DNA of 64,000 bases from Agrostemma githago (taxonomy: Eukaryota; Streptophyta; Magnoliopsida; Caryophyllales; Caryophyllaceae): assembly GCA_958450325.1 (NCBI GenBank), contig OY288256.1, positions 52,362,953 to 52,426,952 of the forward strand, written 5' to 3'. Below the pieces are notes generated by a model. The model worked only from the letters and a program-made list of their open reading frames with translations. It made no database searches and was not told where the DNA came from. This document shows positions 42,142 through 54,453 of this stretch, piece after piece. Both the position numbers and the translations under genes were made by a program. Numbering within the stretch: the first letter of the stretch is position 1; each line of letters begins with the position of its first letter.

Positions 42142-45100
42142 ATTTGGCGCCGTTGCCGGGGACGGTGCTAGTTTAGACCTAGTTTGCCTATTTACTTGAC
42201 TTTGTCTTTGTTTTTTTCTTTTTTTTTGTTCCTTTGCTTCTTGTGTGTGTGAAGTTTATTTCTCTCTTGTCTAGTGCCCAAAAAGCACTAGACTTCTCAC
42301 GTTTGCTCCTAGTCCACAGTTTTTGCCTAGAGGTGGTCGCCATCCTCTTCTTTACAACTCAGAGCCGCATAAACGGACAGTTGCTAGATTGAGAGGTTTC
42401 CAACCGGGTACAAGCCAAGATTTCGAGCAAGCATGAGGTTTGATCTAAACTCCCCACACTCGGGAGCCGATATGAGCTACTCCTCTCCCTCTATGGATCA
42501 AGAGTATGACATGACGTCCCCCTACCACTATCAAGCTTCTTGGGGTAATCAAGACACTAGTGGGTATGAACTTCAAGGATATGGAAACGGCTACCAACAA
42601 GTGAACGCTGATCAATCATATGATCATGGTGGCTATTACTCAAGCTATCAATGTGAACCCACCATGTTTCATCATGATTCGCCGTATGGAAGGCAATTTC
42701 CCCAAAACCCACCACATTACCCTTCACCTCAACCACAATATGAACCCCATGACCCACAATACTACCAATCACCTCAACCTCACTACCAACAATATGATGC
42801 CCCATCCCTTGGGCATCATCAAGATTTTCAAGGAGCTTTACAAGACCCCAATGACCACCAATAGCTAAACTTGGAGTTGTATCAATCGATTCTTCAATTG
42901 CAAAGGAGCCAACAAGAAATGGCCATCCAAATGCAAAAGAACCAAGATGAATTCATGGCCCAATGTCAAAGGGAAAACGAGGCGAGGGATGCTCGATTAA
43001 ATACGTTAATGGTTAAAACCTTAATGTTTTTATCCCGAACGTCACAACTAGATGAAGGGTGCCCACTTGAGAAAGGGGAGCAACCTAATCACGAAGCCGC
43101 CGATGTAGTTCCTTTTGAAAGCAAAACTTGCTTTGAAGAACCTCAATCGTCTACCCAAAAAGAGACGAATGAGGATATGGCTCTTGGTGAAGGCATCGTT
43201 AGTGAAGAATTGGAGGAGGTTAGTGAGTTGGATGAGTTGGTGGAATTTGTGAAGTTGTTGGGTGAATTTGACAAGCCTAAGTTGCCCTTGTCCGAGAATG
43301 TGGATAAGCATCAAGAGCCCCTTGCTAGTACACCAAGCAATGGTTTGGAAGAGATTGAAACCGCCGGTAGAAGTTTCAATCCTCTCCTCCAAGATGATGT
43401 GGGGACAAGTGATGAAGATGGGGAACCACAACTTGAGGAAAGTGTGGGGGTGTACAACAAGGAAATGAGGCGAAAGCCATTTTTTGTGCCTCTTATCAAG
43501 GACTTGACGCTTGCTTGTGATTGGAGACGATGCTTAGGGAGGAAGAGGTCGGTAAAGCTCGTGGGATGGATAGACCCCGGAGACAACTTGAAAGATGACG
43601 TTGGGTCTTCAGAGGACTACTTCTTGCCTCCACCTTGGAGGCCGTGGAGGATAGCTTGGCTCGAGCACTCTTTGGGCCTTCATTACGATGTCGGTCTTGC
43701 GTTTGACTTGCTCCTCCAATCCCTTGAGGGCTATGGTTGAAGAATGAGACTCCACCATCCTAGGTTTGACGGAGTTCCTAAAGAACCGTCATGTTGTATA
43801 TTCCCCTTTCTCTCTTCTCTTTAGTTTTTGTGTTTGTAATTGTGTTTTGTATGATTTTGTTTCTAGGATTGGTTTGTTTTATGAAACCTTTGTAATTTTG
43901 GAATCTTTGATGAGCGATGTGAGGTAGAGATTTTGATGAATGCTTTGAGCTTGTTTGGTAGGTGTAAAGTGAAGATGAATCCTAGAGAGGAATGGGTGTG
44001 GTTAGAGCTTGGATTTTGAGTTAGGGAGTCGGTTTTTGAAGCTTTGGATGAGCTTTTGGGGTTGTGGAGAGTTGGAAGACTCTTCCCGTCGGGAGGAGAG
44101 CATCCCGACCGGGAAGGATGAGGCATACCGACCGGGAAGGAGCCATCCCGATCGGGATGAGGGTGCAAGAAGTTGAGCTTTCTGGAGCATGATCCCGACC
44201 GGGATGGGGGCTTCCCGACCGGGAAGGACATGTTATCCCGACCGGGACCAGCCGTCCCGACCGGGACCAGCCGTCCCGACCGGGATGGTCCCCTGCTTCC
44301 CTTTTTGCCTCTTCTTTGTCTTGTGAGCCCACCCAACCACTTTATACCCCCTCCCAACCTCCCTACCTATCCTTGCACATACCATATGACCCATGTACCT
44401 AATTTACATACCCTCACCTCATTTTCTCTTCACTTTACACCGAGATTCACATCAAATCCCACCCCATCATACCATTACTACCTCAACCATGCGGTATTAT
44501 CAAGAATGAAGAGGAATAGCAATGATGATGACTAGCTATGTGCTTACATTGATCATTGAGACGATGGAGTGAGTGAGTTGCTAACCGATCGGTATGCCAA
44601 CTATCCTTTCTTTTCCGTCTTTTATAGCTTGTATCCCTTTGCATGTTCCCCTTCCCCTTATATTTGTGTCATGGTGGCCCTCGGGGCCTTGGTATTATTG
44701 CTCCCGACTCTCGATGACGTGACTACATCGAGAGTCATTCAAAATTCAAATTTACAAGATTTTCACCCCTTTTTTGGAATTAGTCGGATTTGGGCGGAAT
44801 CCGGGCTAGGTGACTTGATTACACCTAGTCCTCCCCTCCCATTTCCTTTTATTTCTTCCCCCTTCCATATCTTTTCTTGTCTCGGCCCATGGTGACTTGA
44901 CTACACCCCGGCCGTACACCTTCTACCTTTTTCTCCGCTTTATTTTTAATTTTTAGCTTTATTTTCCTAGTTTCTTTTCTTTTCTTTTGTCTCTCCGCAC
45001 ACTACGATCGAGCATGAGGACATTGCTCGGTTTAAGTGTGGGGGAGCGATATTCTATCATAGTTAGTTTTATTTTCCTAGTTTTTCTAAAAATCTTTAAA

Positions 45101-46786
45101 AATCCTAAAAATTTGAAATTTTTTTCACAAAAATCAAAAAGATTTTTCTTTTGTGTGTTTTTCCTTTTTATGTCTTTGTATCGTATATTTGTTTTGCTGT
45201 GCGTGTTTTGCCTCCCTTTTTCCTTATAGGTTGCTTAAATCACCAATAGCTTTGGAGAGCTTTCAAGACCTCCGGTAACATCTTCTATTCCTTTTCCCCC
45301 TTTGTCTCTTGTGGAGTTTGGAGGAGATTGTGATGTTGTGTGCTCGGGTGGAGCTTGATGCATATTTGTGGTTGATTTGGTGACTTGTTTGGAAGTTCGG
45401 GGTGGTGTTTGTTTTGTTTTTGTGCTTGTCTTGTCTTGTTTTATTTTGTTGCCTTTTGTCTCTTTTTCTTTCGTTTTCGTTGTGTCTTTGTTTTGTGTGT
45501 GTAGTTGTGTCGCGTGTGTAAAAGGTTTTCGAAAACCCGGTTTTGAGGCTATGGTGCGAGTGTTTGATTTCCCTTCCTAGTAATGTAAATCGAGTCTTGC
45601 ACTTTATTCTAGTAGAATGACCATAAATCAATGATTTCGTTGGTCTTTTACCTTGAGTCCACCTATATTACTAGGGATTTACTACGGGATTTGCATTTTT
45701 GACCATTATGACCACCCACGGTGTGAAAAGGCCTTGGTTACCGAGTCCCGTCCCTTAGGTGACCGTGTTTGGGATTGTTTGATTAGTCCAAGTTCTCCAC
45801 CTTTTTGTGGGTTTGAAGAGGGATCGCGACCCCCGACATACCCATTCCCCTACCTCCTACACATATCCAAACAATAAATTGCAATTTGTTGAAATCTATC
45901 TTTCTTAGTTGCAAAGAAATGCCTATCAATCAAATCAAGCCCAAAAGGGCAAAGAAAATGAAAGAAAGAAAGAAAAGAATGAAGAAAAAGAAAAGGCACA
46001 AAAAGCCAAAAAGAAAATACAAAAGATGAAAAAGAAATGGCATAGCAAAACAAAGCAAAAATACAAAAGAAAGAAAAATGCCAAAAGAAAACCCGTCTCA
46101 CAAAAAGAATCCCCTCTCAAAAATAAGCCTTTTACCTACTATTACCGTGAAGAGCCTACCAAAGGACCGAGTCCCTAGGAAGGATGATAGCGGTAGTGGT
46201 CGGTCTTCCCTCACTTTGCAAATAATTCCACCTTTTTACTTGGACTAGTTAAGCGGTTTCGGGCATGGGACGACCCTCTTGGCTCATCGCTAAAGGGGGC
46301 GGGGTCTCACTTACCTACAGTGTCGACTAACACCGAGGTTCATCCTTTTTCCATCCCGCCGATCGTCCCGTAGTACGTTCTTAGAAAGTTAGGAGGACCT
46401 AGGTAAGTTACCAACGTTTTTGTTGCTTTGTTGTCATACTATTAGGGTTTAGTTCATCTCGATTTGTATGATTAGCTTGGGAACGTTGTCTCTTGCCTCG
46501 AGTCCTAAACCGGTGCTTCTTTCACCACTTGTTTGAGGGAAGCGGTATTTGTTTTCTTTTGGGTGCAACCTTGTGTTTGTTTGTTGTATGCTTGCTTGTC
46601 TGTGTGTTTTGTGTCCGGTTGCATCCACAGTTTGTCGCAAGACCCCACTTGCCTTGCGGAGTACACTTTTCCTCTAAGTGTACTCGCTTGAGTTGAAAGG
46701 GCGTAGGGTGCGCTAATACCCACTCGGTTAGTTTAGTAGTTAGTATGTGCTTACTCGAGGCGAGTAAGGGTAAAGTGTGGGGGAGT
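42142..46786 (+). other. Array internal region 3
   Basis: Same layout as regions 1 and 2 with several private substitutions (for example gacttgacgc, an extra T in gaaatttttttcac, and aggcgagtaagggtaaag before LTR 4). Confidence 0.85.
42433..43743 (+). CDS. Amber-split unknown protein, array unit 3
   Basis: Same frame as units 1 and 2, with TAG at 42862-42864. Two visible replacements near the C-terminus (Lys to Thr in IKDLTLACDW, Leu to Pro in FLPPPWRPW). Still open on both sides of the amber. Confidence 0.55.
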
Positions 46787-48418
46787 TGATAAGTGTAGTT
46801 TGTAGTGCCTATTTTGTTGTATTTTGGTCCCATTTTCCTTGTGGAATCGCTCCTTGGGAATGGTTTATGGGCTACTCATGCTTCTTCTAGTTCGTTTCAG
46901 GTTCTCGAGACCATTCATGAAGAATTGGAACGATTCCGACTCGTTTCATACACTTTTGGAGCCAACGAAGAGAAGGAACGATCACTCGATGCCTTGGATT
47001 TGACCCCGAGACCTTGGGACCCAATCCCGAGCCTCTTAGACTCGATATCGAGACCCGAGAATCGGTGAGAAGTCCATGAGAACCAAGGAGGGACCAAAAA
47101 GATCATAATGGAGGCCTACAAGGTCCTTCCCGGGCGGGATAATGCCTTCCCGACCGGGAAGGAGTGCACAAAAGGAGAGGCTACTGTCTTGAGCCCGTCC
47201 CGGCCAAGAAGGAACTCGTCCCGGTCGGGACCGTCTCGTCCCGGGCGGCACCAATCCGTCCTGGGCGGGACGAAGCACTGGCAGCCCGCTTTTGTTTCTT
47301 TTCTTCTCCTTATTCATTGTAACCCTATATATACCCTTCCTCTTGTATTCTTATGGAATGTTCTTCACTTCCCACTAAACCCTAGACTATTTTAGGTTAA
47401 ATTAGCTTAGATTAGTGTATATTAGTACTTAATTACTCCTTAATCTAGTTAGTTACTCTTGTATTATTGGGATTCTTGAAGAATCTACCAATCTTGACAA
47501 CATTGGTGGATGTTTGGGTATTCTTTTATGCAAGTGTTCATCTTTTCCATTCCTTTCTAGTTGGTATAATCTTTCTTCTCCTTTTACTCTTAATCTTTCA
47601 TAGTTAATCAAGTTTTCATCTTTGTTATTGTTTGTTGTTCATCCTTATTTGTTCTTCATAATGAATGGGGTTGTTCTTGTGTTTGTTTCTTCTTGTTAGT
47701 GTTAGATTTAGTTTAGATATGGTTGAATAGACTCTTGCTAGGGTTAGTAGGGTGATTTGGGTGTTTAATGGGTGATTAAGGGTTTGTTGGAGATGTTGGT
47801 GGAAGTTTTGGGTTTCCTCTTGGTTGATGCATGGAACATGTTTGATGAAATGCTTGAATGACATGTAGATGCATATGCTTGTTTTTCTTGCCTTTTCTCT
47901 TGTGGGTGGTGGTTTTCTCGTGGGTTTGGTTCCCTCACTACTTAGCGAGAGCCCGGTGAGGACGACCCCTAGGTCGGTCTACGTAGCGAGAGCCCGGACG
48001 TGACCTAGGGTACGAAAGCACGCTAGTAACCCCGTTTGTCATGTGTGTTGCTAAGATGGGTTTTATCAAGAACCTCTAGGTCAGTATATGTAGCGAGAGC
48101 CCGGACTACACCTAGATTACCCGACTACCCCTTCACTTTAGCTCTTCCTTGACCATTCCATCACCCCTTGAACCCGACCTAATCCTAGCCCTTTTCCTTA
48201 CTTGTTTTCTTTGTCACCTTAGTCATAGTCTTAGCCTTCTCCCCTTCCTATCATTTTAGCTTAGCTTAGTTCGTTGACCTAGTCTTGTATTTAGGTGACC
48301 TTAGTCTAGACACCTCATTACCGTCCCCGTGGATTCGACCCGACTTGCCCTAGCTACCCACTAGGATTAGCCGGTTATTATTTGACGGTGGGGATCCACG
48401 GCAAATCCCTCACCATCA
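46787..48418 (+). repeat. Array LTR 4
   Basis: 1632 bp, last LTR of the array, followed by the TSD atagg and resumed Copia integrase sequence. It shares actgtcttgagcccgtccc with LTR 1, not with LTRs 2 and 3. It is also the left end of the 5.12-kb duplication. Confidence 0.92.
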
Positions 48419-49331
48419 ATAGGGTACGCACTTGGAAAGAACGGGTTGCATCTATACGAACTTGAGAATAAAGAAGCATTTAATTGTCGAGACGTAATAT
48501 TTCATGAGCATGTCTACCCGTTTAAGGAGGACAAGGGGAATACAAATGCACAGCCAAACCGCGACATCGAGTATGGTGAGTCGATACTTAAACATGGGTC
48601 ATGGGATGTTGATGCTAATGATTGTGTTGGTAATTCTGAGGATAAAAAACACACTACTAATGATGATAGTTCTAGAACCGACACAAGTGAAACGATCCAA
48701 TCTCCAAATGAGATTGGACAGGTCACTGAAACCGAAGAAAATGGGGCCAAGCTCGGTCGAGGTGCAAGAATTAAATTCGAGCCAAGTTGTAAAAAGGACT
48801 ACCTATGTGGGACGACAACTGTAGTAAACACCGATCAAGCAAACTCACTCCGATCAGAATTTTCAAAGAAAGGTACTCGTTACCCTTTGTCGGATAATGT
48901 TACTTGCACATCTTTTTTCTGTTGTTCACAGGAACTTTATTGCTACAATTATGGTGGATAAGGAGCCTCAGAGCTCTGAGGAAGCGTCCCGAGAGAAGAA
49001 ATGGAGAGCCGCGATGAGAAAGGAAATTGAGGCATTTGAAGCCAATAACACTTGGAAATTGAAGGAACTACCTAAAGAAAAGAAGGCCGTAGGGTGAAAA
49101 TGGGTGTTCAAAATCAAGTTCAATGCAGACGGGAGCGTTGAACGGTACAAGGCTAGGTTGGTAGCACAAGGCTTCACATAAGTCGAAGGGTTGGACTTCC
49201 ACGAGACTTTTGCCCCGGTTGCAAAAATGGTGAGTGTGGGTTGTTTACTAGCTATAGCCATTAATAAAGGATGATACATGTCCCAATTAGACGTAAATAA
49301 TGCATTCTTACACGGAGACTTACAAGAGGAG
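48419..49331 (+). pseudogene. Copia integrase C-terminus and RT N-terminus (copy A)
   Basis: Resumes the frame broken at 27996: YALGKNGLHLYELENKEAF leads into FHEHVYPF, the usual Copia GKKG..LYDLETK..FVSRDVVFHE region. A variable linker follows, then RT motifs KWVFKIKFNADGSVERYKAR, ETFAPVAKM and NNAFLHGDLQEE. Stops replace expected residues in VG(stop)KWVF, FT(stop)VEGLD and KG(stop)YMSQLD. The solo LTR interrupts it at 49332. Confidence 0.85.
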
Positions 49332-50686
49332 TGTGGACATGACATAGGTCCACCCCGACGCGGCCACGCGCGGGTTTGGGTAGGCGAATGAATCTCCATA
49401 TGAGAAGGATCGAATTGAAATTTAGGTCTATGTGGAGTCGCCACCGAATTTTGTGGTTATTCGGAACCGTTCGAGCCCACTCTATGTCGTAGTGGGCCGT
49501 ATACAAAATACGGCCCATTTTCGATGTCCGAGTTTATTGGGCCCGTCCCTTTGCATTTAATACCAATACCGACGTTATCGGATATTGTGTATTGAATGAC
49601 TCTCGTTCGCCAACGGTTTCGGGCATCCGGAAACCGAGGTTCTGAGTAAGGGGTGAGGGTACGTGTTGGGAAGCCCACAAAGGACACCCAACCCCGCCCG
49701 CACATTAGCGGCCTCTACTAAGAACTCGAATGACTTTCTAATACGCGTGCTAGTAAAACGGGAAAATGATATGCAAAGATTTATTTTCCCTAAACATGTG
49801 AATGGAATTGAAAAGGGTTTCTAAGTCAATTTAATGCAATTAATTCTACGTCAAAGTGGAATTTTAGCATGTGGGTTCATTTAGTACAATAAACGAACAA
49901 TAATTAAATTGACAAAAGAAATAACAAACGCGTTAGTAACGATATAATAAAATAACGAATAATAACGGTTTGTGCAAAATATGAGATGAGATATATGATG
50001 ATGCATGGTTTGAAAAGATAGTATACACGTGATTGATTAAGCACATGTTGACCTAAGTCGTAAAATACTATCGAGTTTTGAAAATAGAATAATGTACGAC
50101 TTGCGTTTTAGTCGTTATAGGGTCACTTGATCGAGTGGTCGATAGACTCGATCGAGTGAACCCCTAAAAGATGTTTCTGTTTTGCATTACGGACCGTACT
50201 CGGCCGAGTTATTGGCCAACTCGGTCGAGTACGTGGCCACTCGATCGAGTCACTGTGAGACTCGACCGAGTGGTGGTCGTAACATGCATTCTGACTCGAT
50301 TTTAGGGTGTCACTCGATCGAGTGACTAAGGCACTCGGTCGAGTGGCACCTGTACGAACCCGGTTTGTTTGCAAAAATCGTGTTTATGCCGAAAATCGTT
50401 TTAAATTAATTATTGAGATGTGATTAAATTTTCTCCGCGTTAATAATGTCATAATTCCGAAGAATTGTTTTGACAATTATTTAGCATCAACGAAAATAGA
50501 GTTTTGAATTAATTTTATGTGATTTAGGAAATCGGTGTTTTAAATAATAATAAAACTTGATTCCCTCGGATTTTCCGACATCGAATAAATCCCTAGGGAT
50601 TGTGATGTGGGATCCGCGTCAACGGGTTTCGACCCTTAAAAAATAATTGATTAGAACAAGATGAATATGCGATATTAAAATGCGTA

Positions 50687-50722
<36 letters not shown>

Positions 50723-51576
50723 TAAAAAAAAAACGAAAAAAGGAATAAAAAAAGAGATGGACGACGAGAAGAAAAGGGAAAGGAGAACGAGGTTTGTCAC
50801 CCTCAACCTACATGTTCTTGTCTCGGTGCGGACTCGTAACCGTGGCTTTAACACAAGAGTCTTCGAGGTGTATGGAGGCTAAGTTATGGTGGCTCGGGTT
50901 TGATTCCTAAAACTAGGTTTAGGGTTTTTGCTAGTGTAGAATTGCTAGGGTTTTGAAGTGTGTATAGATGTGTTAGGGTTGTCCTAGAGTGTACTAGGGT
51001 TTTTTAAGATTGCTAAAGGATGTGTAATTGTGTTGCATGAGGGTTGCTTATATAGGGAGAGCTAGGGCACCCGATTTAGGGTTACTCGACCGAGTATAGG
51101 GCTAACTCGGTCGAGTGGCCTGTGAAGCCAGCCGTCGGGCTCAAAACAAGCCCACTCGATCGAGTGGGTGGGTCACTCGATCGAGTGGCCCAGTCGGGGT
51201 GCACGGGTCCTTTGTTTTGGACCTTGACTTTGATTGCTTGATGGGTTTTGCATTTGACTTGGACTTTTGATGGTTGTATGGGTTGTTTTGTGCGTCTCGG
51301 AAACGACTTTGACCGGGGTTGACCCAATCGTTAAAAGTCGGTTTTAATTCCGGTGTCGGTTTTGGCCCAAATTAGTCTTGTTTGACTCGGAATGATCCAC
51401 TGGGCCTGGATTCAAGGATGATTTTGTGAAATTTGTACTCTGTAAGTGTGTTAGCCAACGATTAATGGATTTGAGCCCGTATCCGAGCGCATAGAAACAC
51501 GTTAGCGTCCGATCATCATCGGGTGTTTTTTGGAAACTGCCATAGACACCTGGCGGTCAAAATGCGGGTGTCTACA
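49332..51576 (+). mobile_element. Solo LTR, Tat/Ogre-like family (copy A)
   Basis: 2245 bp from tgtggacatgacatag to gggtgtctaca, flanked by the perfect 5-bp TSD aggag (49327-49331, 51577-51581). It sits in the RT-coding region between LHGDLQEE and VYM. Its ends match the LTR at 60385, but its centre differs and carries palindromes of the ACTCGRYCGAGT type. A TAA microsatellite is at 50688-50721. No internal element sequence, so a solo LTR formed by LTR-LTR recombination. Confidence 0.92.
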
Positions 51577-51906
51577 AGGAGGTATATATGTGATTGCCAC
51601 CGGGAGTGGAAGCACGTGGAAGGAATAAGGTATGCAAACTTTTGAGATCAATTTATGGGTTAAAGCAAGCCTCACGGATGTGGTTCACAAAATTGGACGA
51701 TGCACTGAAGAACTACGGTTTTGTCCAATCCTTGTCGGAATACTCCTTATTCACATTTGAGAAAGGAGAAGTATTTATGCCCGTGCTAGTTTATGTGGAC
51801 GATATGATCTTAGTCAGAAATTCTAGCGAGGTTTGTGCACATTTTAAATCATTTTTGCATAACAACTTTAGCATAAAAGATCTGGGGAAGTTAAAAGATC
51901 TGGGGA
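51577..51906 (+). pseudogene. Copia reverse transcriptase, central part (copy A, truncated at duplication junction)
   Basis: VYM(stop)LPPGVEARGRNKVCKL leads to LRSIYGLKQASRMWF and the catalytic LVYVDDM. The frame runs to NFSIKDLGKLKDLG, where the duplication junction replaces it with array LTR sequence. Confidence 0.85.
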
Positions 51907-51908
51907 GT

Positions 51909-53540
51909 TGATAAGTGTAGTTTGTAGTGCCTATTTTGTTGTATTTTGGTCCCATTTTCCTTGTGGAATCGCTCCTTGGGAATGGTTTATGGGCTACTCA
52001 TGCTTCTTCTAGTTCGTTTCAGGTTCTCGAGACCATTCATGAAGAATTGGAACGATTCCGACTCGTTTCATACACTTTTGGAGCCAACGAAGAGAAGGAA
52101 CGATCACTCGATGCCTTGGATTTGACCCCGAGACCTTGGGACCCAATCCCGAGCCTCTTAGACTCGATATCGAGACCCGAGAATCGGTGAGAAGTCCATG
52201 AGAACCAAGGAGGGACCAAAAAGATCATAATGGAGGCCTACAAGGTCCTTCCCGGGCGGGATAATGCCTTCCCGACCGGGAAGGAGTGCACAAAAGGAGA
52301 GGCTACTGTCTTGAGCCCGTCCCGGCCAAGAAGGAACTCGTCCCGGTCGGGACCGTCTCGTCCCGGGCGGCACCAATCCGTCCTGGGCGGGACGAAGCAC
52401 TGGCAGCCCGCTTTTGTTTCTTTTCTTCTCCTTATTCATTGTAACCCTATATATACCCTTCCTCTTGTATTCTTATGGAATGTTCTTCACTTCCCACTAA
52501 ACCCTAGACTATTTTAGGTTAAATTAGCTTAGATTAGTGTATATTAGTACTTAATTACTCCTTAATCTAGTTAGTTACTCTTGTATTATTGGGATTCTTG
52601 AAGAATCTACCAATCTTGACAACATTGGTGGATGTTTGGGTATTCTTTTATGCAAGTGTTCATCTTTTCCATTCCTTTCTAGTTGGTATAATCTTTCTTC
52701 TCCTTTTACTCTTAATCTTTCATAGTTAATCAAGTTTTCATCTTTGTTATTGTTTGTTGTTCATCCTTATTTGTTCTTCATAATGAATGGGGTTGTTCTT
52801 GTGTTTGTTTCTTCTTGTTAGTGTTAGATTTAGTTTAGATATGGTTGAATAGACTCTTGCTAGGGTTAGTAGGGTGATTTGGGTGTTTAATGGGTGATTA
52901 AGGGTTTGTTGGAGATGTTGGTGGAAGTTTTGGGTTTCCTCTTGGTTGATGCATGGAACATGTTTGATGAAATGCTTGAATGACATGTAGATGCATATGC
53001 TTGTTTTTCTTGCCTTTTCTCTTGTGGGTGGTGGTTTTCTCGTGGGTTTGGTTCCCTCACTACTTAGCGAGAGCCCGGTGAGGACGACCCCTAGGTCGGT
53101 CTACGTAGCGAGAGCCCGGACGTGACCTAGGGTACGAAAGCACGCTAGTAACCCCGTTTGTCATGTGTGTTGCTAAGATGGGTTTTATCAAGAACCTCTA
53201 GGTCAGTATATGTAGCGAGAGCCCGGACTACACCTAGATTACCCGACTACCCCTTCACTTTAGCTCTTCCTTGACCATTCCATCACCCCTTGAACCCGAC
53301 CTAATCCTAGCCCTTTTCCTTACTTGTTTTCTTTGTCACCTTAGTCATAGTCTTAGCCTTCTCCCCTTCCTATCATTTTAGCTTAGCTTAGTTCGTTGAC
53401 CTAGTCTTGTATTTAGGTGACCTTAGTCTAGACACCTCATTACCGTCCCCGTGGATTCGACCCGACTTGCCCTAGCTACCCACTAGGATTAGCCGGTTAT
53501 TATTTGACGGTGGGGATCCACGGCAAATCCCTCACCATCA
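51909..53540 (+). repeat. Fifth copy of the array LTR (from the duplication)
   Basis: Same variants as LTR 4 (gaatggtttatgg, ctcgatatcgag). It has no TSD on its left side; atagg follows on the right as for LTR 4. Confidence 0.92.
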
Positions 53541-54453
53541 ATAGGGTACGCACTTGGAAAGAACGGGTTGCATCTATACGAACTTGAGAATAAAGAAGCA
53601 TTTAATTGTCGAGACGTAATATTTCATGAGCATGTCTACCCGTTTAAGGAGGACAAGGGGAATACAAATGCACAGCCAAACCGCGACATCGAGTATGGTG
53701 AGTCGATACTTAAACATGGGTCATGGGATGTTGATGCTAATGATTGTGTTGGTAATTCTGAGGATAAAAAACACACTACTAATGATGATAGTTCTAGAAC
53801 CGACACAAGTGAAACGATCCAATCTCCAAATGAGATTGGACAGGTCACTGAAACCGAAGAAAATGGGGCCAAGCTCGGTCGAGGTGCAAGAATTAAATTC
53901 GAGCCAAGTTGTAAAAAGGACTACCTATGTGGGACGACAACTGTAGTAAACACCGATCAAGCAAACTCACTCCGATCAGAATTTTCAAAGAAAGGTACTC
54001 GTTACCCTTTGTCGGATAATGTTACTTGCACATCTTTTTTCTGTTGTTCACAGGAACTTTATTGCTACAATTATGGTGGATAAGGAGCCTCAGAGCTCTG
54101 AGGAAGCGTCCCGAGAGAAGAAATGGAGAGCCGCGATGAGAAAGGAAATTGAGGCATTTGAAGCCAATAACACTTGGAAATTGAAGGAACTACCTAAAGA
54201 AAAGAAGGCCGTAGGGTGAAAATGGGTGTTCAAAATCAAGTTCAATGCAGACGGGAGCGTTGAACGGTACAAGGCTAGGTTGGTAGCACAAGGCTTCACA
54301 TAAGTCGAAGGGTTGGACTTCCACGAGACTTTTGCCCCGGTTGCAAAAATGGTGAGTGTGGGTTGTTTACTAGCTATAGCCATTAATAAAGGATGATACA
54401 TGTCCCAATTAGACGTAAATAATGCATTCTTACACGGAGACTTACAAGAGGAG
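53541..54453 (+). pseudogene. Copia integrase C-terminus and RT N-terminus (copy B)
   Basis: Duplicate of 48419-49331 with the same stops, so these lesions predate the duplication. Confidence 0.85.

Larger units (their letters stand above)
27997..48418 (+). mobile_element. Tandem array of a non-autonomous Athila-like element: four LTRs, three internal regions
   Basis: LTRs at 27997-29587, 34234-35865, 40511-42141 and 46787-48418 alternate with internal regions of about 4.65 kb. The whole array is bounded by one perfect 5-bp duplication, atagg (27992-27996 and 48419-48423), showing a single original insertion into the Copia integrase gene. No pol domain is present in any unit. Units differ by few substitutions. 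LTRs start tgataagtgtag and end ctcaccatca. Confidence 0.93.
46783..51906 (+). repeat. Tandem duplication, copy A (about 5.12 kb)
   Basis: Contains array LTR 4, Copia integrase/RT sequence, the Tat/Ogre-like solo LTR and the next part of the Copia RT. It is repeated head-to-tail at 51907-57026, offset 5122 bp (5119 after a TAA-repeat difference). Only about three differences are visible: one TAA unit, gagtgggtggg versus gagtcggtggg, and gcataaaag versus gcttaaaag. Confidence 0.93.

Noticed and set aside
27997..48418. Assembly duplication as the explanation of the tandem array
   Set aside because: Not excluded, but each unit has private substitutions and indels and the array has a matching TSD at its outer ends, which a simple assembly error would not generate.
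50125..50350. Regular short palindromes that look like a CRISPR-style repeat cluster
   Set aside because: Plant nuclear LTR; repeats are 12 bp with irregular spacing and no unique spacers, and no cas-like genes are present.
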